Below, one piece after another: positions 1 through 8,524 of a stretch of DNA of 64,000 nt; position 1 is the stretch's first letter; each line of letters opens with the position of its first letter. This stretch comes from Nonomuraea dietziae. GTDB lineage: Bacteria; Actinomycetota; Actinomycetes; Streptosporangiales; Streptosporangiaceae. The notes below the pieces were generated by a model. It was not told the DNA's origin, did no database searches, and saw only the letters and a program-made list of their open reading frames with translations. The DNA lies in NCBI RefSeq assembly GCF_014195505.1, contig NZ_JACIBV010000001.1:1860001-1924000 (forward strand). The letters run 5' to 3'. Made by a program: the position numbers and the translations under genes.

Positions 1-845
1 GCCGTGAGAAGGGTGAGCAAGGCCAGCACGCCCCAGTAGGCCAGGTCCTGGCGCGACTGGTGGAGCAGGTGCTCGCCGAAGGCGGCCGAGGTGGCCGCCA
101 GGTAGAGCGCGGCGGCCAGCGCCCAGCGCAGGTCGCCGGTCAGACGTCCGGCCCACACGGCTCCTGCCAGCACCGCGGCCTCGGCCGTCACGCGCAGCAG
201 GGGTCCTGGGGCGGCGTCGGTCAGCGCCATCCAGGCGGGGTCCGCGCCCGCCACCAGCAGGGCGGCGGGCGCCCACCACAGGGATCTGCGCCGCAGCGAC
301 CCTCCGCGCCAGGCGAGGATCCCCAGCCCCGCGACGTTCAGCACGGGGCCGGCGGCGGCGCCGAGGAGGCCGCTGTAGCCGTAAAGGGAATGGTCGAGCA
401 GGAATCCAGGTTCGACGGGCAGCAGGGTGGCGTCGAGGAAGACGGCGCCGGTGCCGATCGCTCCCATCTTGACGGCGGTCAGTGACGCCAGCGGAAGGGC
501 GAGGCGGGCCCGGCCGAGGACGACGAGTGCGAGCGTGAGGGCCGACAGCGCCAGCCATCCGGGGACGGCGGCGGCGTAGGGCAGCAGGGTGGCCAGGTGG
601 GCCGCGCTCAGTGCGGTGACGCCCAGGTGCAGCCCGTCCGTCCAGGCAGGGCCGCGGGCCGCCTGCCAGGCCCGTTCGCGCACCCCGTTGACGAGTAGTC
701 CCGCTGCCTCCTTGAGTGGAGGCGTGGTACGCGCAGGGTCGGTGTGGCCGAGCAGGATGTCGAGGAGTTCCTCGCCGTAGGCCGAGCGGTAGGAGCGCGG
801 GTAGGCCCGCATCAGCCGCCGGTAGCGCCGTTCCAGAGGGGTCAC
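1..845 (-). CDS. Membrane protein paired with PadR regulator (partial, runs off left edge)
   Basis: About 281 codons are visible from a GTG at 845, and the frame stays open to the window edge. The N-terminus is basic and cytosolic in look (RRYRRLMRAYPRSYR, then GEELLDILL) and is followed by several hydrophobic segments separated by short Arg-rich loops, so this is a multi-pass membrane protein. A short basic prefix before the membrane segments is common in actinobacterial membrane proteins encoded right after a PadR repressor. The GTG overlaps the PadR stop codon (GTGA), which implies translational coupling, so PadR probably controls it. No catalytic or transport motif is visible; the substrate is unknown. 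Confidence 0.75.
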   Translation of the reverse strand, partial: MTPLERRYRRLMRAYPRSYRSAYGEELLDILLGHTDPARTTPPLKEAAGLLVNGVRERAWQAARGPAWTDGLHLGVTALSAAHLATLLPYAAAVPGWLALSALTLALVVLGRARLALPLASLTAVKMGAIGTGAVFLDATLLPVEPGFLLDHSLYGYSGLLGAAAGPVLNVAGLGILAWRGGSLRRRSLWWAPAALLVAGADPAWMALTDAAPGPLLRVTAEAAVLAGAVWAGRLTGDLRWALAAALYLAATSAAFGEHLLHQSRQDLAYWGVLALLTLLT

Positions 846-1174
846 GCCGTGCCCAGGTCGGGCCTGGCTCTGACCAGCCCCGCGGCGTGGTGCATCCGTT
901 CGGCCTCCGCGGCGGCGAGGGCCTTGCCGCTGTCGGTGATGCGGAAGTAGCGGCGGTTGCGGCCCTGGACGACCTCTTCGCGGTCGACGGCCAGGATCCC
1001 CTGCGCGGTCAGGCGTTCCAGGATGCCGTAGAGGGTGCTGATCGACGGCCTGACCCGCTGGCGGGAGAGCTCGGTGACCTTCCCGACGATGGCGTGGCCG
1101 TGCAGCGGGCCGTCGAGCAGCGCGGCGAGCACGAAGTACATCGGCTCGCTGACTTCGGTTGATCTTCGCGGCAT
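842..1174 (-). CDS. PadR-family transcriptional regulator
   Basis: A 110-residue winged-helix regulator. The sequence MYFVLAALLDGPLHGHAI is the classic PadR start (helix 1 and the H-G-Y/H turn), followed by a recognition region with SISTLYGILERL and a wing with GRNRRYFRITDSG. I start it at ATG 1174 (MPRRSTEV) because upstream extensions lose family similarity. PadR proteins usually repress an adjacent membrane-protein gene and are relieved by a ligand. Here the stop overlaps the GTG of the membrane protein, making a two-gene operon. It is divergent from the LuxR-type gene across about 84 bases, so that gap probably holds promoters and operator for both. Confidence 0.9.
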   Translation of the reverse strand: MPRRSTEVSEPMYFVLAALLDGPLHGHAIVGKVTELSRQRVRPSISTLYGILERLTAQGILAVDREEVVQGRNRRYFRITDSGKALAAAEAERMHHAAGLVRARPDLGTA

Positions 1175-1258
1175 GCCGGACAAGATACTCCGTTCAACGG
1201 AATCCAGGCAAGTCCGTAGGAGCATGGATAATGAAGTCGTTTCTGACGGGAGGTGGCG

Positions 1259-2185
1259 TTGAATCTGGCCAGCCTCGGGCTGACCGCGGAGCAGGAGCGG
1301 GTCTACCGATACTTCCTGCGAGTCCCTCACGCCGATCTCGATGCCGCCGCCGAGGAACTCGGTGTCCACCACCTGTCCGCCGTGGTCGACAGGCTCAAGA
1401 CGCTGGGCATCATCGACATCAGCCTGGCCTCGGTCTCGCCCGCGAAAGCCGTCGACCTGCTCATCAGACGCCGCGTGGAGCAGACCTCACGCGAGCTCAA
1501 CCAGCTCAGCGCCGCCTGGGACATCGTGCGCGACCTCGCCGAGGAGCAGCGCAGCGGGCGCCCGGTCGAGCTCGTCGAGCGGATCGAGGGCGTGGAGAAC
1601 GTCAACCGGCGCATCCGCGAGTTCTCCTCCGCCAAGGAGGTCATGAACATAGCGAACGTGGTGAGAGCCCTGCCGCCCGACGACGAGAAGGTGCGGCGCT
1701 TTCGCAAGAGGCTCTCCGCGGGGCTGGTGAGCAGGACCCTTGTCTCCGAGAAGGCGCTGAGCGTTCCTGGCTGGCTGGAGTCCGCGCGCGAGGGGCACGC
1801 CCTGGGGGACCTGTGCCGCGTGAGCCCCGAGTGGAGCAGGCAGGTGCTCATCATCAGCAGGTCGGTCGCCTTCGTGCAGATCGACCCCGCCGACAGGACG
1901 GTCGGAGCCCTGCTGATCCGCCAGCCCGGCACGGTGGCCATCCTCGTCGACATGTTCGAGGGCATGTGGGCTCGCGCGCGCGAGCTGAACGAGCCGGAGC
2001 TGACCCCCATCGAACGGCAGGTGCTCCAGTCGCTCGCCCTGCACGACAAGGACGAGACCGCGGCGCGCGCGCTGAACATCTCCGTGCGCAAGTTCCGCAC
2101 CCACGTGGCCGAGCTGATGGAGCGCCTCGGCGCCGGCAACAGGTTCCAGGCCGCCCTGCTCGCCAAGGAGCGCGGCTGGCTGTAA
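1259..2185 (+). CDS. TrmB-like / LuxR-type transcriptional regulator
   Basis: About 308 residues. The N-terminus (LTAEQERVYRYFLRVP, ELGVHHLSAVVDRLKTLGII) is a TrmB-like winged helix. The middle (about 90-230) has no clear motif but resembles a sugar- or effector-sensing domain. The C-terminus (LTPIERQVLQSLALHDKDETAARALNI, then FRTHVAELMERLGAGNRFQAALLA) is a LuxR/GerE helix-turn-helix. A GTG at 1253 is in frame, but the Shine-Dalgarno GGGAGG (1248-1253) overlaps it and sits 5 bases before TTG 1259, so TTG is the better start. Such TrmB-LuxR regulators are frequent in actinomycetes, often as single genes. No target operon is obvious; the PadR pair is divergent. Confidence 0.85.
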   Translation: MNLASLGLTAEQERVYRYFLRVPHADLDAAAEELGVHHLSAVVDRLKTLGIIDISLASVSPAKAVDLLIRRRVEQTSRELNQLSAAWDIVRDLAEEQRSGRPVELVERIEGVENVNRRIREFSSAKEVMNIANVVRALPPDDEKVRRFRKRLSAGLVSRTLVSEKALSVPGWLESAREGHALGDLCRVSPEWSRQVLIISRSVAFVQIDPADRTVGALLIRQPGTVAILVDMFEGMWARARELNEPELTPIERQVLQSLALHDKDETAARALNISVRKFRTHVAELMERLGAGNRFQAALLAKERGWL

Positions 2186-2201
2186 CCGGAGCCCGGCCGT
2201 C

Positions 2202-2221
2202 CGGCGGCTGAGGGGCCGCCG
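2202..2221. terminator. Hairpin between convergent genes
   Basis: CGGCGGC (2202-2208) and GCCGCCG (2215-2221) form a 7-bp GC stem with a 6-base loop in the 39-base gap between two convergent genes. There is no T tract. It is plausible as a bidirectional terminator, from position and pairing only. Confidence 0.4.
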
Positions 2222-2224
2222 ACC

Positions 2225-2971
2225 TCAGAAGGGCTCGGACGCGACAGGCTCGGAGGCCACGGACCCAGACACGACGGGACCCGACACTGCAGGGCCCGAC
2301 ACTGCAGGGCCCGACACTGCAGGGCCCGACACTGCAGGGCCCGACACTGCAGGGCCCGACACGACAGGCCCCGACACCACGCGCTCGGCTTCGGTGCTCG
2401 TGAGGGTGGCCTGGTGGGCGACCCTGTGGGCGGCCTTGGTCGCCCTGGCCTCGCGGGCCATGGCGCACACCGCTCGCAGCGCGGGGCGCAGCCTGTCGCG
2501 CGCCAACGGATCGGCGAGCCTGCCGATGATGTCGAACTGCCGGATGCCGGGGCGTACCGGCAGGTCGGCGCGGTGCACGATCGCGCCGCCAGAGGTGAGC
2601 AGGCGGTGCAGTTTCGTCTGCGTCCACATCGCCTCGTGAGGGCCCACGCAGGAGGTGACCACCGCGGCAGGCTTGCCCACGAGGGCGCCGCCCGCCATGG
2701 GCGACGACGCCCAGCCGAGCGCGTGTGCCAGTTGGGGCGGCAGGAGGCTGTGCTCCGGAGCGACGATCACCAGCGCGTCGGCCGCGACCAGCGTCCGGCA
2801 CAGCTCGGCGGCCTCGGCCGGCAGCCGGCCTCGGCGCAGCGGGGGCATGGCTTCGAGCCCGTCCCATACGTCGATGTCCGCCGGTTCGGGCAGCTCCAGC
2901 GCCACCGCCTCCAACAGGCGGTGGACATACGACCGCCGAAGGAAGACGCCCGCGATTCCTACGATCTTCAT
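2225..2971 (-). CDS. NADPH-dependent FMN reductase-like protein with repetitive C-terminal tail
   Basis: 248 residues from ATG 2971 (MKIVGIAGVFLRRSY), preceded by GGGACAGG. The first 185 residues follow the NADPH-dependent FMN reductase/flavodoxin-like fold: an initial beta strand and phosphate loop, then ADALVIVAPEHSLLPPQL where the family has its conserved flavin-binding segment, and a later GKPAAVVTSC strand. Such proteins reduce FMN or quinones in the cytosol. The last 55 residues are odd: a run of VSGPA/VSGPV pentads encoded by a 15-base tandem repeat. The tail is predicted to be disordered and is not part of the reductase fold. It may be a recently expanded microsatellite-type extension. 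Confidence 0.75.
   Translation of the reverse strand: MKIVGIAGVFLRRSYVHRLLEAVALELPEPADIDVWDGLEAMPPLRRGRLPAEAAELCRTLVAADALVIVAPEHSLLPPQLAHALGWASSPMAGGALVGKPAAVVTSCVGPHEAMWTQTKLHRLLTSGGAIVHRADLPVRPGIRQFDIIGRLADPLARDRLRPALRAVCAMAREARATKAAHRVAHQATLTSTEAERVVSGPVVSGPAVSGPAVSGPAVSGPAVSGPAVSGPVVSGSVASEPVASEPF
2266..2385. repeat. 15-bp tandem repeat (minisatellite) inside the reductase gene
   Basis: Five perfect head-to-tail copies of CCGACACTGCAGGGC occupy 2281-2355, with degenerate copies on both sides (2266-2280, 2356-2370, 2371-2385). Each unit holds a CTGCAG palindrome and encodes one GPAVS pentad on the minus strand. Fifteen bases keeps the reading frame, so copy number can change without disrupting the gene. 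Confidence 0.95.
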
Positions 2972-3275
2972 CCTGTCCCGTTCGTGCGCCCGCATGGTGT
3001 TGAGCCGGTGGTTCCCTGGCCCAGCCGATGAGGAACGCCCGAGCGGGTATCGACTCCGCCGGGAACGGCAATGATGCGGCAAGCCGACGACTCCCCGCCG
3101 GTGCCTGCCCCGAGCAGGCAGCAGACGGCTCGGAGCCTCAGCAGGAGGACGGCGGCGCCGCGCGGTCCGGACCCACGGTCCGGGCCGCGCGGCGCCGGCC
3201 GCCTGAGTCAGCGCGTAGGGAGGGGGCCACCGCTCGCGGTGGCGCGTTCATCACCTGCGCCGCCTCCGACGACCG

Positions 3276-3689
3276 TCACCGTGGCGGCTCGGGCTCACCG
3301 GCGGATCGCTGGGCGGCGCGGGCCTGCTGCAGTTCGGTGTTGATGCGCAACGCTTCGGCCAGCTGGTCCTCGAGGATGATGATGCGGCAGGCCGCCTCCA
3401 GGGCAGTGCCCTGGTCGACCAGCTCGCGCGCTCTGGCCGCCAGACGGAGCTGGTAGCGCGAGTAGCGGCGATGGCCGCCTTCGGAGCGTCGCGGCTCGAT
3501 CAGCTTGGCGCTGCCCAGAGCCCGGAGGAAAGCGGGGGTGACACCCAGCATCTCCGCGGCCCGGCCCATGCTGTACGCGGGATAGTCCTCGTCGTCGAAC
3601 TTGTCACCGAACGCGGCACGGGATGTGCCGCCGATGCCGGTTGAGGACTCCTCGGGCCTGCCGCCCGACGCCTTCACTGCTTGATCCAT
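3276..3689 (-). CDS. MerR-type helix-turn-helix regulator
   Basis: 137 residues from ATG 3689, chosen because GGAAGG lies about 4 bases upstream; an earlier in-frame ATG (3704) has no good ribosome site. After a 40-residue polar leader comes a MerR DNA-binding domain: YSMGRAAEMLGVTPAFLRAL (helix-turn-helix), then the wing LIEPRRSEGGHRRYSRYQL. A coiled-coil-like C-terminus (LEDQLAEALRINTEL) would dimerise. There is no cysteine-rich effector domain, so it resembles the HspR/short MerR-like group rather than metal sensors. No obvious target is adjacent. Its leader carries a perfect 13-bp hairpin just upstream of the ribosome site. Confidence 0.85.
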   Translation of the reverse strand: MDQAVKASGGRPEESSTGIGGTSRAAFGDKFDDEDYPAYSMGRAAEMLGVTPAFLRALGSAKLIEPRRSEGGHRRYSRYQLRLAARARELVDQGTALEAACRIIILEDQLAEALRINTELQQARAAQRSAGEPEPPR

Positions 3690-3711
3690 AAAACCTTCCC
3701 ACACGCCGACG

Positions 3712-3740
3712 TGGGCCCCGGCGCCATGCGCCGGGGCCCA
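3712..3740. promoter_or_regulatory. Perfect 13-bp inverted repeat in the MerR leader
   Basis: TGGGCCCCGGCGC (3712-3724) pairs perfectly with GCGCCGGGGCCCA (3728-3740) around the triplet CAT. On the minus strand it ends about 22 bases before the MerR start codon and just before its ribosome site. It could be an RNA hairpin limiting translation, an attenuator, or an operator. A terminator is less likely, as no T tract follows on either strand. Confidence 0.7.
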
Positions 3741-4292
3741 AAATGAGGTTAAACACCATCTACCGGCCAGTTGGCCGATTTATCTTTTTCCGCCTCGACG
3801 CCCACTGCGGGCGAGGACGCGGGGATCGCGGATGTGTGACCGTAGACCACCGTCCTGTCTGTGGAACTGCGGTACCCGCGCGGCGCAACCGACCGCGGCG
3901 GGCGATCCCAATGGCGTTCAACGCTCCCTTCTCTATCCCTGCATCTGTTCGACTTCATCCGGCAGCGCGCCCACGCGCCAGAGCCCCTTGCGTCCTACTC
4001 GGCCCCGACACGTCCGGCCTTCTGCCCACTTCCTACCTCTACGACAGCGCGTCCACGTTCCGGAGCCCTAACCACTGCCTTGCCCCAGAACGTCCGACCT
4101 TCTGTCACCTCTGCGTCAATCCACTGCCAACTGCACTCGTCCACGCTCGTCCGGGCAGGTCGTCGTCCTGCTACCTTCTGCCCTCGTGGATCCGTCCCTT
4201 GCGATGTCAGAAACATTAGCGCGATCAACCATGGATGTCTACTCCCGCCACTACAGGTTTTTGAAGGTGCGGGAATGAGGGTTCAGCCGGGA
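3741..4292. other. Intergenic stretch without a supported gene
   Basis: About 550 bases with somewhat lower GC than the flanks. Open frames here lack normal third-position GC bias and plausible ribosome sites. Loosely repeated CGTCCGGCCTTCTG-like phrases occur near 4013 and 4100. I see no coding region, tRNA or clear mobile element. Confidence 0.6.
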
Positions 4293-4870
4293 TCAGCGGT
4301 CGACGGCCAGCCGCACGCCGAGGCCGATGAACAGGCCTCCCGTCGCGACGCCGACGCGACGGCGTGCCGGTGACGCAGCCACCCCCCGATGCGCCCGGCC
4401 AGCACCCCGACCGTGCCGTCCACCACGAACTCCAGCAGGATCAGGATGGTGCCGAGGATCGCGAACTGCAGCCAGACCTGGCCCAGCCGGGGGTCGACGA
4501 ACTGCGGGAGGAAGGCGATGGTGAAGGTGACCATCTTCGGGTTCAGCAGGTTGGTCACCATGCCGCTGGTGAAGGCCCTGCGTCCCGACATCCTGCCCTC
4601 CCCCGCTACGGGCAGCTCGCTCTCGACGCCCTTGCGCTGCCGGATCATCTGCACGCCGAGGTAGACCAGGTAGACGGCCCCGAGGACGCGTACCACCGTG
4701 AAGGCCAGCGGCACCGCCTCGAAGAGCGCCGCCAGCCCCGCCGCCGCCACGGCGACGTGGACGGCCTCGCTCGTGGCCACCCCTGCGGTGGCGAGCAGTC
4801 CCGCCCGCGGGCCACCCCGCATTCCGCACCCGAGCGTGTCCACGCCGGAGACACTCCTCGCGGCACACCC
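4293..4870 (-). pseudogene. LysE/RhtB-family exporter, truncated and frameshifted
   Basis: LysE family members export amino acids or small metabolites through about 6 membrane helices. The central part is clear in one frame (VAGVATSEAVHVAVAAAGL-like helices, YLVYLGVQMI, TNLLNPKMVTFTIAFLPQF). The conserved start is broken. The expected PGPD motif and first membrane helix are missing; VDTL lies in one frame, VRNA in a second, and GGPRAGLL in the first again. Near 4370 the expected C-terminus (VGVATGGLFIGLGVRLAV) is in another frame than the body. At least three frame changes plus N-terminal loss make this a decayed gene rather than one sequencing error. Confidence 0.7.
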
Positions 4871-5062
4871 CGCCTCGCCGTCGGCCGGTCATACTGTTGC
4901 CGTAACTTGACGCGGCGGGCCCGGGGGACGCTCGCCCCGCCGTATCCGCCTCCACCCGCGGGTTCCGCGAGGCATCCAGGGGTGTCCGGGCCACCGCTGC
5001 GGGCCTGTGGCTGCGGGACTCGCGGTGAGACCATGGAGGGACCCGTCGCGGAGGGAGCGCGC

Positions 5063-7135
5063 GTGGTCGATCCGTTCGGTCATCAACCCGGGGGGCCTTC
5101 CCCGCCGGGCGGGCTGCTCGACGTGCTGAACGTCGCGGCCGTGGTGGTGGACGCCGGAGGCCGCATCGTGCTGTGGAGCCCGCATGCCGAGCAGTTGTTC
5201 GGCTACTCCGCGCGAGAGGCGCTCGGCCAGTACGCCGGCAGGCTCCTGGTCGATCCCGAACACCTGAACCTGGTCATGGAGCTGTTCGACGAGGTGATGC
5301 GGAGCGGACGGCCGTGGGTCGGCGTCTTCCCCGTGCGGGTCAAGGACGGCTCCATCCGCCGGATCGAGTTCCGCAACATGCGCCTCCAGGACGACAGGCA
5401 CAACCTGTACGCGCTCGCGCTGGCCACCGATCAGGCCACCCTGCGCCAGGTGGAGACCGATCTGGCGCTGTCGGACAAGCTGATCGACCAGTCCCCGATC
5501 GGGCTGGCCGTCCTGGACACCGACCTGCGTTACGTCATGGTCAACTCGGCGTTGGAGCGCATCAACGGCCGGTCGGCCGCTGAGCACCTCGGCAGGCACG
5601 TGCACGAGGTCCTGGTCTTCGTCGACGCCACGGCCGTCGAGGCCGCGATGCGCCAGGTCCTGGCCAGCGGCGTCCCCCTGATCGACATGTACGAGATCGA
5701 CCTGCGCAACAGGGGGATCGCGTGGTCGACCTCCTACTACCGTCTGGAGGACACCGCCGGTCACGTGCTGGGGGTGGCGGTCTCGGTCGTGGACGTCACC
5801 GAACGCCACAGGGCGGCCGTCGAGGCGGCAGGCGCCCGGCGCAGGCTGGCGATGGTCGCCGAGGCGACCGTCCGCATCGGCACCACGCTCGACCTGCAGC
5901 GGACGGCGCGCGAACTGGCCGAGGTGGTCGTGCCCGACCTCGCCGACCTGGCCACCGTGGACGTCCTGGAGGAGATCCTGACCAACGGGCACGCCGAACC
6001 GCAGGCCGGCCACCCCGCTCGCTTCCGCGCGCTGGCGGTGGTCTCGGCCTACCCCACCGAGGCCATCGGCGCCGCCGACCCCGTCGACGAGGTGGTGACC
6101 TACGAGGCCGACCGGCTGGCCACCCGATGCGTGACGTCGGCCGCTCCGATCCTGGTCGAACACGTGGAGGGCGCCGCCCTGCATGACATCGCCAGGGACG
6201 CCGGCGCCGCCGCCCACCTCGCCGGGGCCGGGGTGCACTCCTACCTGGCGGTGCCGCTGATCGCCCGCGGCGAGGTCCTCGGCGTGCTGTGCATGGTGCG
6301 GGCCCGCAACCCGACCCCGTTCGACGGCGAGGACCTCGTGCTGGCCACCGAACTGGCCGCGCGGGCGGCGGTGTGCGTCGACAACGCCAGGCTGTACCGC
6401 AACGAGCGGAACACCGCGCTCACCCTGCAGCGGAGCCTGCTCCCCCATCCGCCGCCCTACCGGCCCGGGCTGAAGATCGCCTATCGCTACCTGCCCGCGG
6501 GAGCGGGCAACGAGGTCGGCGGCGACTGGTTCGACGTCATCCCGCTGGCCGACGGCAAGACCGCGCTCGTCGTGGGCGACGTGATGGGCAGCGGCATCGC
6601 CGCCGCGGCCACCATGGGCCAGCTGCGCACCGCGACCTCCACGCTGGCCGCGCTCGATCTCGACCCCGACGAGGTGCTGCGCCACCTCGACGACATCGCC
6701 GCGGGCCTGAGCCGTCCCTTCGTCACCTGCGTCTACGCCGTCTGCGACCCTGCGCACGGGCAGTGCCGCATCTCCACGGCCGGTCACCTGCCCCCGGTGT
6801 TCGTCCCCGCCGACGGCGTCGCCGAGCTCGTGGACATCCCTCCTGGCGCGCCGCTGGGGGTCGGCGGCGTCGACTTCACCACGGTCACGCTCCCCCTGAC
6901 CCAGGACAGCCTGCTGGTCCTCTACACCGACGGCCTGGTCGAGACCAGGAACGACCCCATCCACCAGCGGCTCGACACCCTTCGCAGGCTGCTGGACGGC
7001 CCGCGCCGCCCGCTGGAGGAGACCTGCGACGTGCTCCTCCACGCGCTGCGCCCACCCGACGGCAGCGACGACGTCGTCCTGCTCGTCGCCAACCTCCGCC
7101 CCTGCCCCTCGGAGCGCCCGCCTGCGTCCGGGTGA
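5063..7135 (+). CDS. PAS-PAS-GAF-PP2C (SpoIIE-type) serine phosphatase
   Basis: 690 residues from GTG 5063, which has GGAGGGAG (5050-5057) at proper distance; ATG 5033 is an in-frame alternative. Domains in order: PAS (about 20-130, VVVDAGGRIVLWSPHAEQLF), second PAS (about 140-260), GAF (about 275-460), and PP2C/SpoIIE phosphatase (about 480-685). Phosphatase metal motifs are present: EVGGDWFDVIPL, GDVMGSGIAAAA, STAGHLPPV and LVLYTDGLVETR. Such proteins dephosphorylate anti-anti-sigma factors in the cytosol in response to a PAS/GAF ligand. There is no HATPase kinase domain and no anti-sigma or STAS gene nearby, so the partner is elsewhere. Single-gene transcription is likely. Confidence 0.93.
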   Translation: MVDPFGHQPGGPSPPGGLLDVLNVAAVVVDAGGRIVLWSPHAEQLFGYSAREALGQYAGRLLVDPEHLNLVMELFDEVMRSGRPWVGVFPVRVKDGSIRRIEFRNMRLQDDRHNLYALALATDQATLRQVETDLALSDKLIDQSPIGLAVLDTDLRYVMVNSALERINGRSAAEHLGRHVHEVLVFVDATAVEAAMRQVLASGVPLIDMYEIDLRNRGIAWSTSYYRLEDTAGHVLGVAVSVVDVTERHRAAVEAAGARRRLAMVAEATVRIGTTLDLQRTARELAEVVVPDLADLATVDVLEEILTNGHAEPQAGHPARFRALAVVSAYPTEAIGAADPVDEVVTYEADRLATRCVTSAAPILVEHVEGAALHDIARDAGAAAHLAGAGVHSYLAVPLIARGEVLGVLCMVRARNPTPFDGEDLVLATELAARAAVCVDNARLYRNERNTALTLQRSLLPHPPPYRPGLKIAYRYLPAGAGNEVGGDWFDVIPLADGKTALVVGDVMGSGIAAAATMGQLRTATSTLAALDLDPDEVLRHLDDIAAGLSRPFVTCVYAVCDPAHGQCRISTAGHLPPVFVPADGVAELVDIPPGAPLGVGGVDFTTVTLPLTQDSLLVLYTDGLVETRNDPIHQRLDTLRRLLDGPRRPLEETCDVLLHALRPPDGSDDVVLLVANLRPCPSERPPASG

Positions 7136-7288
7136 GCGGCGCCCGTCACTGCGGTGTCGCCGTGACGCTCACCCCGCCCGCTGGTGGACGGCCACGGGTC
7201 ACCGTTCCTGGGCGGCGCCGTCGATCGTCGCCGTCAACCGGACCTGGACGGTCACCGTCTTCTCACCGCGCGGCCGCGGCCCGCCCCG

Positions 7289-8302
7289 TCACCCGGTCCC
7301 CTGTCCCCCGTCGGCGTCGTCCGGCAGCCGGAGAGTGCCCTTCTCGTCCCGCACGTCCTCGATCACCTGGAGCCTGCCCACCGGGTTGCCCTGCGGGTCC
7401 ACCGTCACGGCGACCACCTGGTCACCGTGGCACACCTCCCCCTTGGGCTGTCCCTCGCAGAACAGGACGTGTCCGGACTGCCGGTCCACCGTGCCGGGCA
7501 CCAGCCGCCACACGCCGACGACCCTGCCCACGCTCGCCCCAGGGCGGTTGGCCCGCAGCCAGCCCGCCACCGCGGCCTGGACCTTCTTGTCGAAGGCCTG
7601 CCGCTCGGCGAAGGGCCGGAAGATCCGCGCGGTCACCTCCGGCGGCTCCGACGGATCCTCGGGGACGGCGTAGCCGGCGACGAACCGTGATCTCTCTGAC
7701 AGCGCCGCGAGCAGCTTGCTCTCCGTCATCCTGAGCAGGGTCGGCTGCCCCGGCTCGCCCCGGGGACGCTTCCCTGCGACCACGGGCTCGACCAGGTTGA
7801 CGGAGAGGCCGCCCCGGCCGTCACGAACCTTCGCCCACTCCTGGACGCACTCGCCGACATCTGCCAGCAGGGCCTTGACGTTGGCGTTCGTCGGCGCGGC
7901 CTCGATCCAGACCTCGTTCAGCGACCAGTTCGCCGCGATGATGGGGTGCCTGCACCGCTGGAAGGCGGTCGCCAGGTGCCGCCAGGCCGTTCCCAGCGAC
8001 TTGCCCTTGTCCACGGCCTCTGCCAGCTTCCGCTCGCAGGGTTGCCGCTCGCAGGTGCCGGCGTCGGCGTCGACGCGTAACCGGACCACGGCGTCGGGGT
8101 CGCCGCTCAGCGAGAAGACGACCTCCGAGCCGGAGGTCTCGGGGAACAGATTGCGGGCGGTGACGACCGTCAGCTGCCCGGGGAACTGCTTGGCGGCCAG
8201 TTCCTCCGCCCTGCGGCGGTCGTCACCTGTGCCGAGCGCGCACCCTCCGGCCGCCAGCGCCAGGACGGCCAGCCCGGCGGTCCACCGTCCCGCGTTCGCC
8301 AC
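7289..8302 (-). CDS. Putative lipoprotein, function unknown
   Basis: 337 residues from GTG 8302, supported by AAGGGAG 5 bases upstream; an in-frame ATG at 8338 lacks a site. The N-terminus is a lipoprotein signal: VANAGR, a hydrophobic core (TAGLAVLALAA), then GGC as a plausible lipobox, so the protein should be anchored outside the membrane. The mature part is acidic/basic mixed with four cysteines in two close pairs (CERQPCERK; CEGQPKGEVC) that could form disulfides. It resembles secreted actinobacterial lipoproteins annotated as SCO7460-like, but I assign no function. A short coding-like stretch follows its stop (7136-7288) with no complete gene. Confidence 0.7.
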   Translation of the reverse strand: MANAGRWTAGLAVLALAAGGCALGTGDDRRRAEELAAKQFPGQLTVVTARNLFPETSGSEVVFSLSGDPDAVVRLRVDADAGTCERQPCERKLAEAVDKGKSLGTAWRHLATAFQRCRHPIIAANWSLNEVWIEAAPTNANVKALLADVGECVQEWAKVRDGRGGLSVNLVEPVVAGKRPRGEPGQPTLLRMTESKLLAALSERSRFVAGYAVPEDPSEPPEVTARIFRPFAERQAFDKKVQAAVAGWLRANRPGASVGRVVGVWRLVPGTVDRQSGHVLFCEGQPKGEVCHGDQVVAVTVDPQGNPVGRLQVIEDVRDEKGTLRLPDDADGGQGTG

Positions 8303-8360
8303 GAGCGCTCCCTTGAAGATCGAGACCGATGACGACAACGATAAGCGAGCTGTCGGCCCG

Positions 8361-8510
8361 TCACTCCCCTGTCGCGCCGTCGATGAGCTGCCTGGCGACG
8401 TCGAGGTGGCCGACGTGCCGCGCGTACTCCTGGAGCAGGTGGAACAGGATCCGCCCGAGCGCCGGAGCCTGCCGTGCCGTCTGGAATCGACCGCCGAGGC
8501 GGGCCGATTC
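8361..8510 (-). pseudogene. C-terminal remnant of a DinB/DUF664-type protein
   Basis: Read on the minus strand the segment gives ILFHLLQEYARHVGHLDVAR followed by QLIDGATGE and a TGA at 8361-8363. This is the characteristic C-terminus of DinB/DUF664 (mycothiol-dependent transferase-like) proteins, including the metal-ligand region EYARHxGH. The upstream 110 or so residues of the family are missing, and the remnant follows the VOC gene directly. I read it as a truncated gene. The left part (8470-8510) is only weakly similar. Confidence 0.65.
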
Positions 8511-8524
8511 GCAGAGCCTCCCGC

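Noticed and set aside
2266..2385. CRISPR or origin iterons
   Set aside because: The 15-bp units are contiguous and encode an in-frame pentad tail; no replication gene is nearby.
4364..5062. N-terminal extension of the SpoIIE-type phosphatase
   Set aside because: The open frame runs antisense through the LysE pseudogene, is Arg/Pro/His-rich, and a good ribosome site marks GTG 5063.
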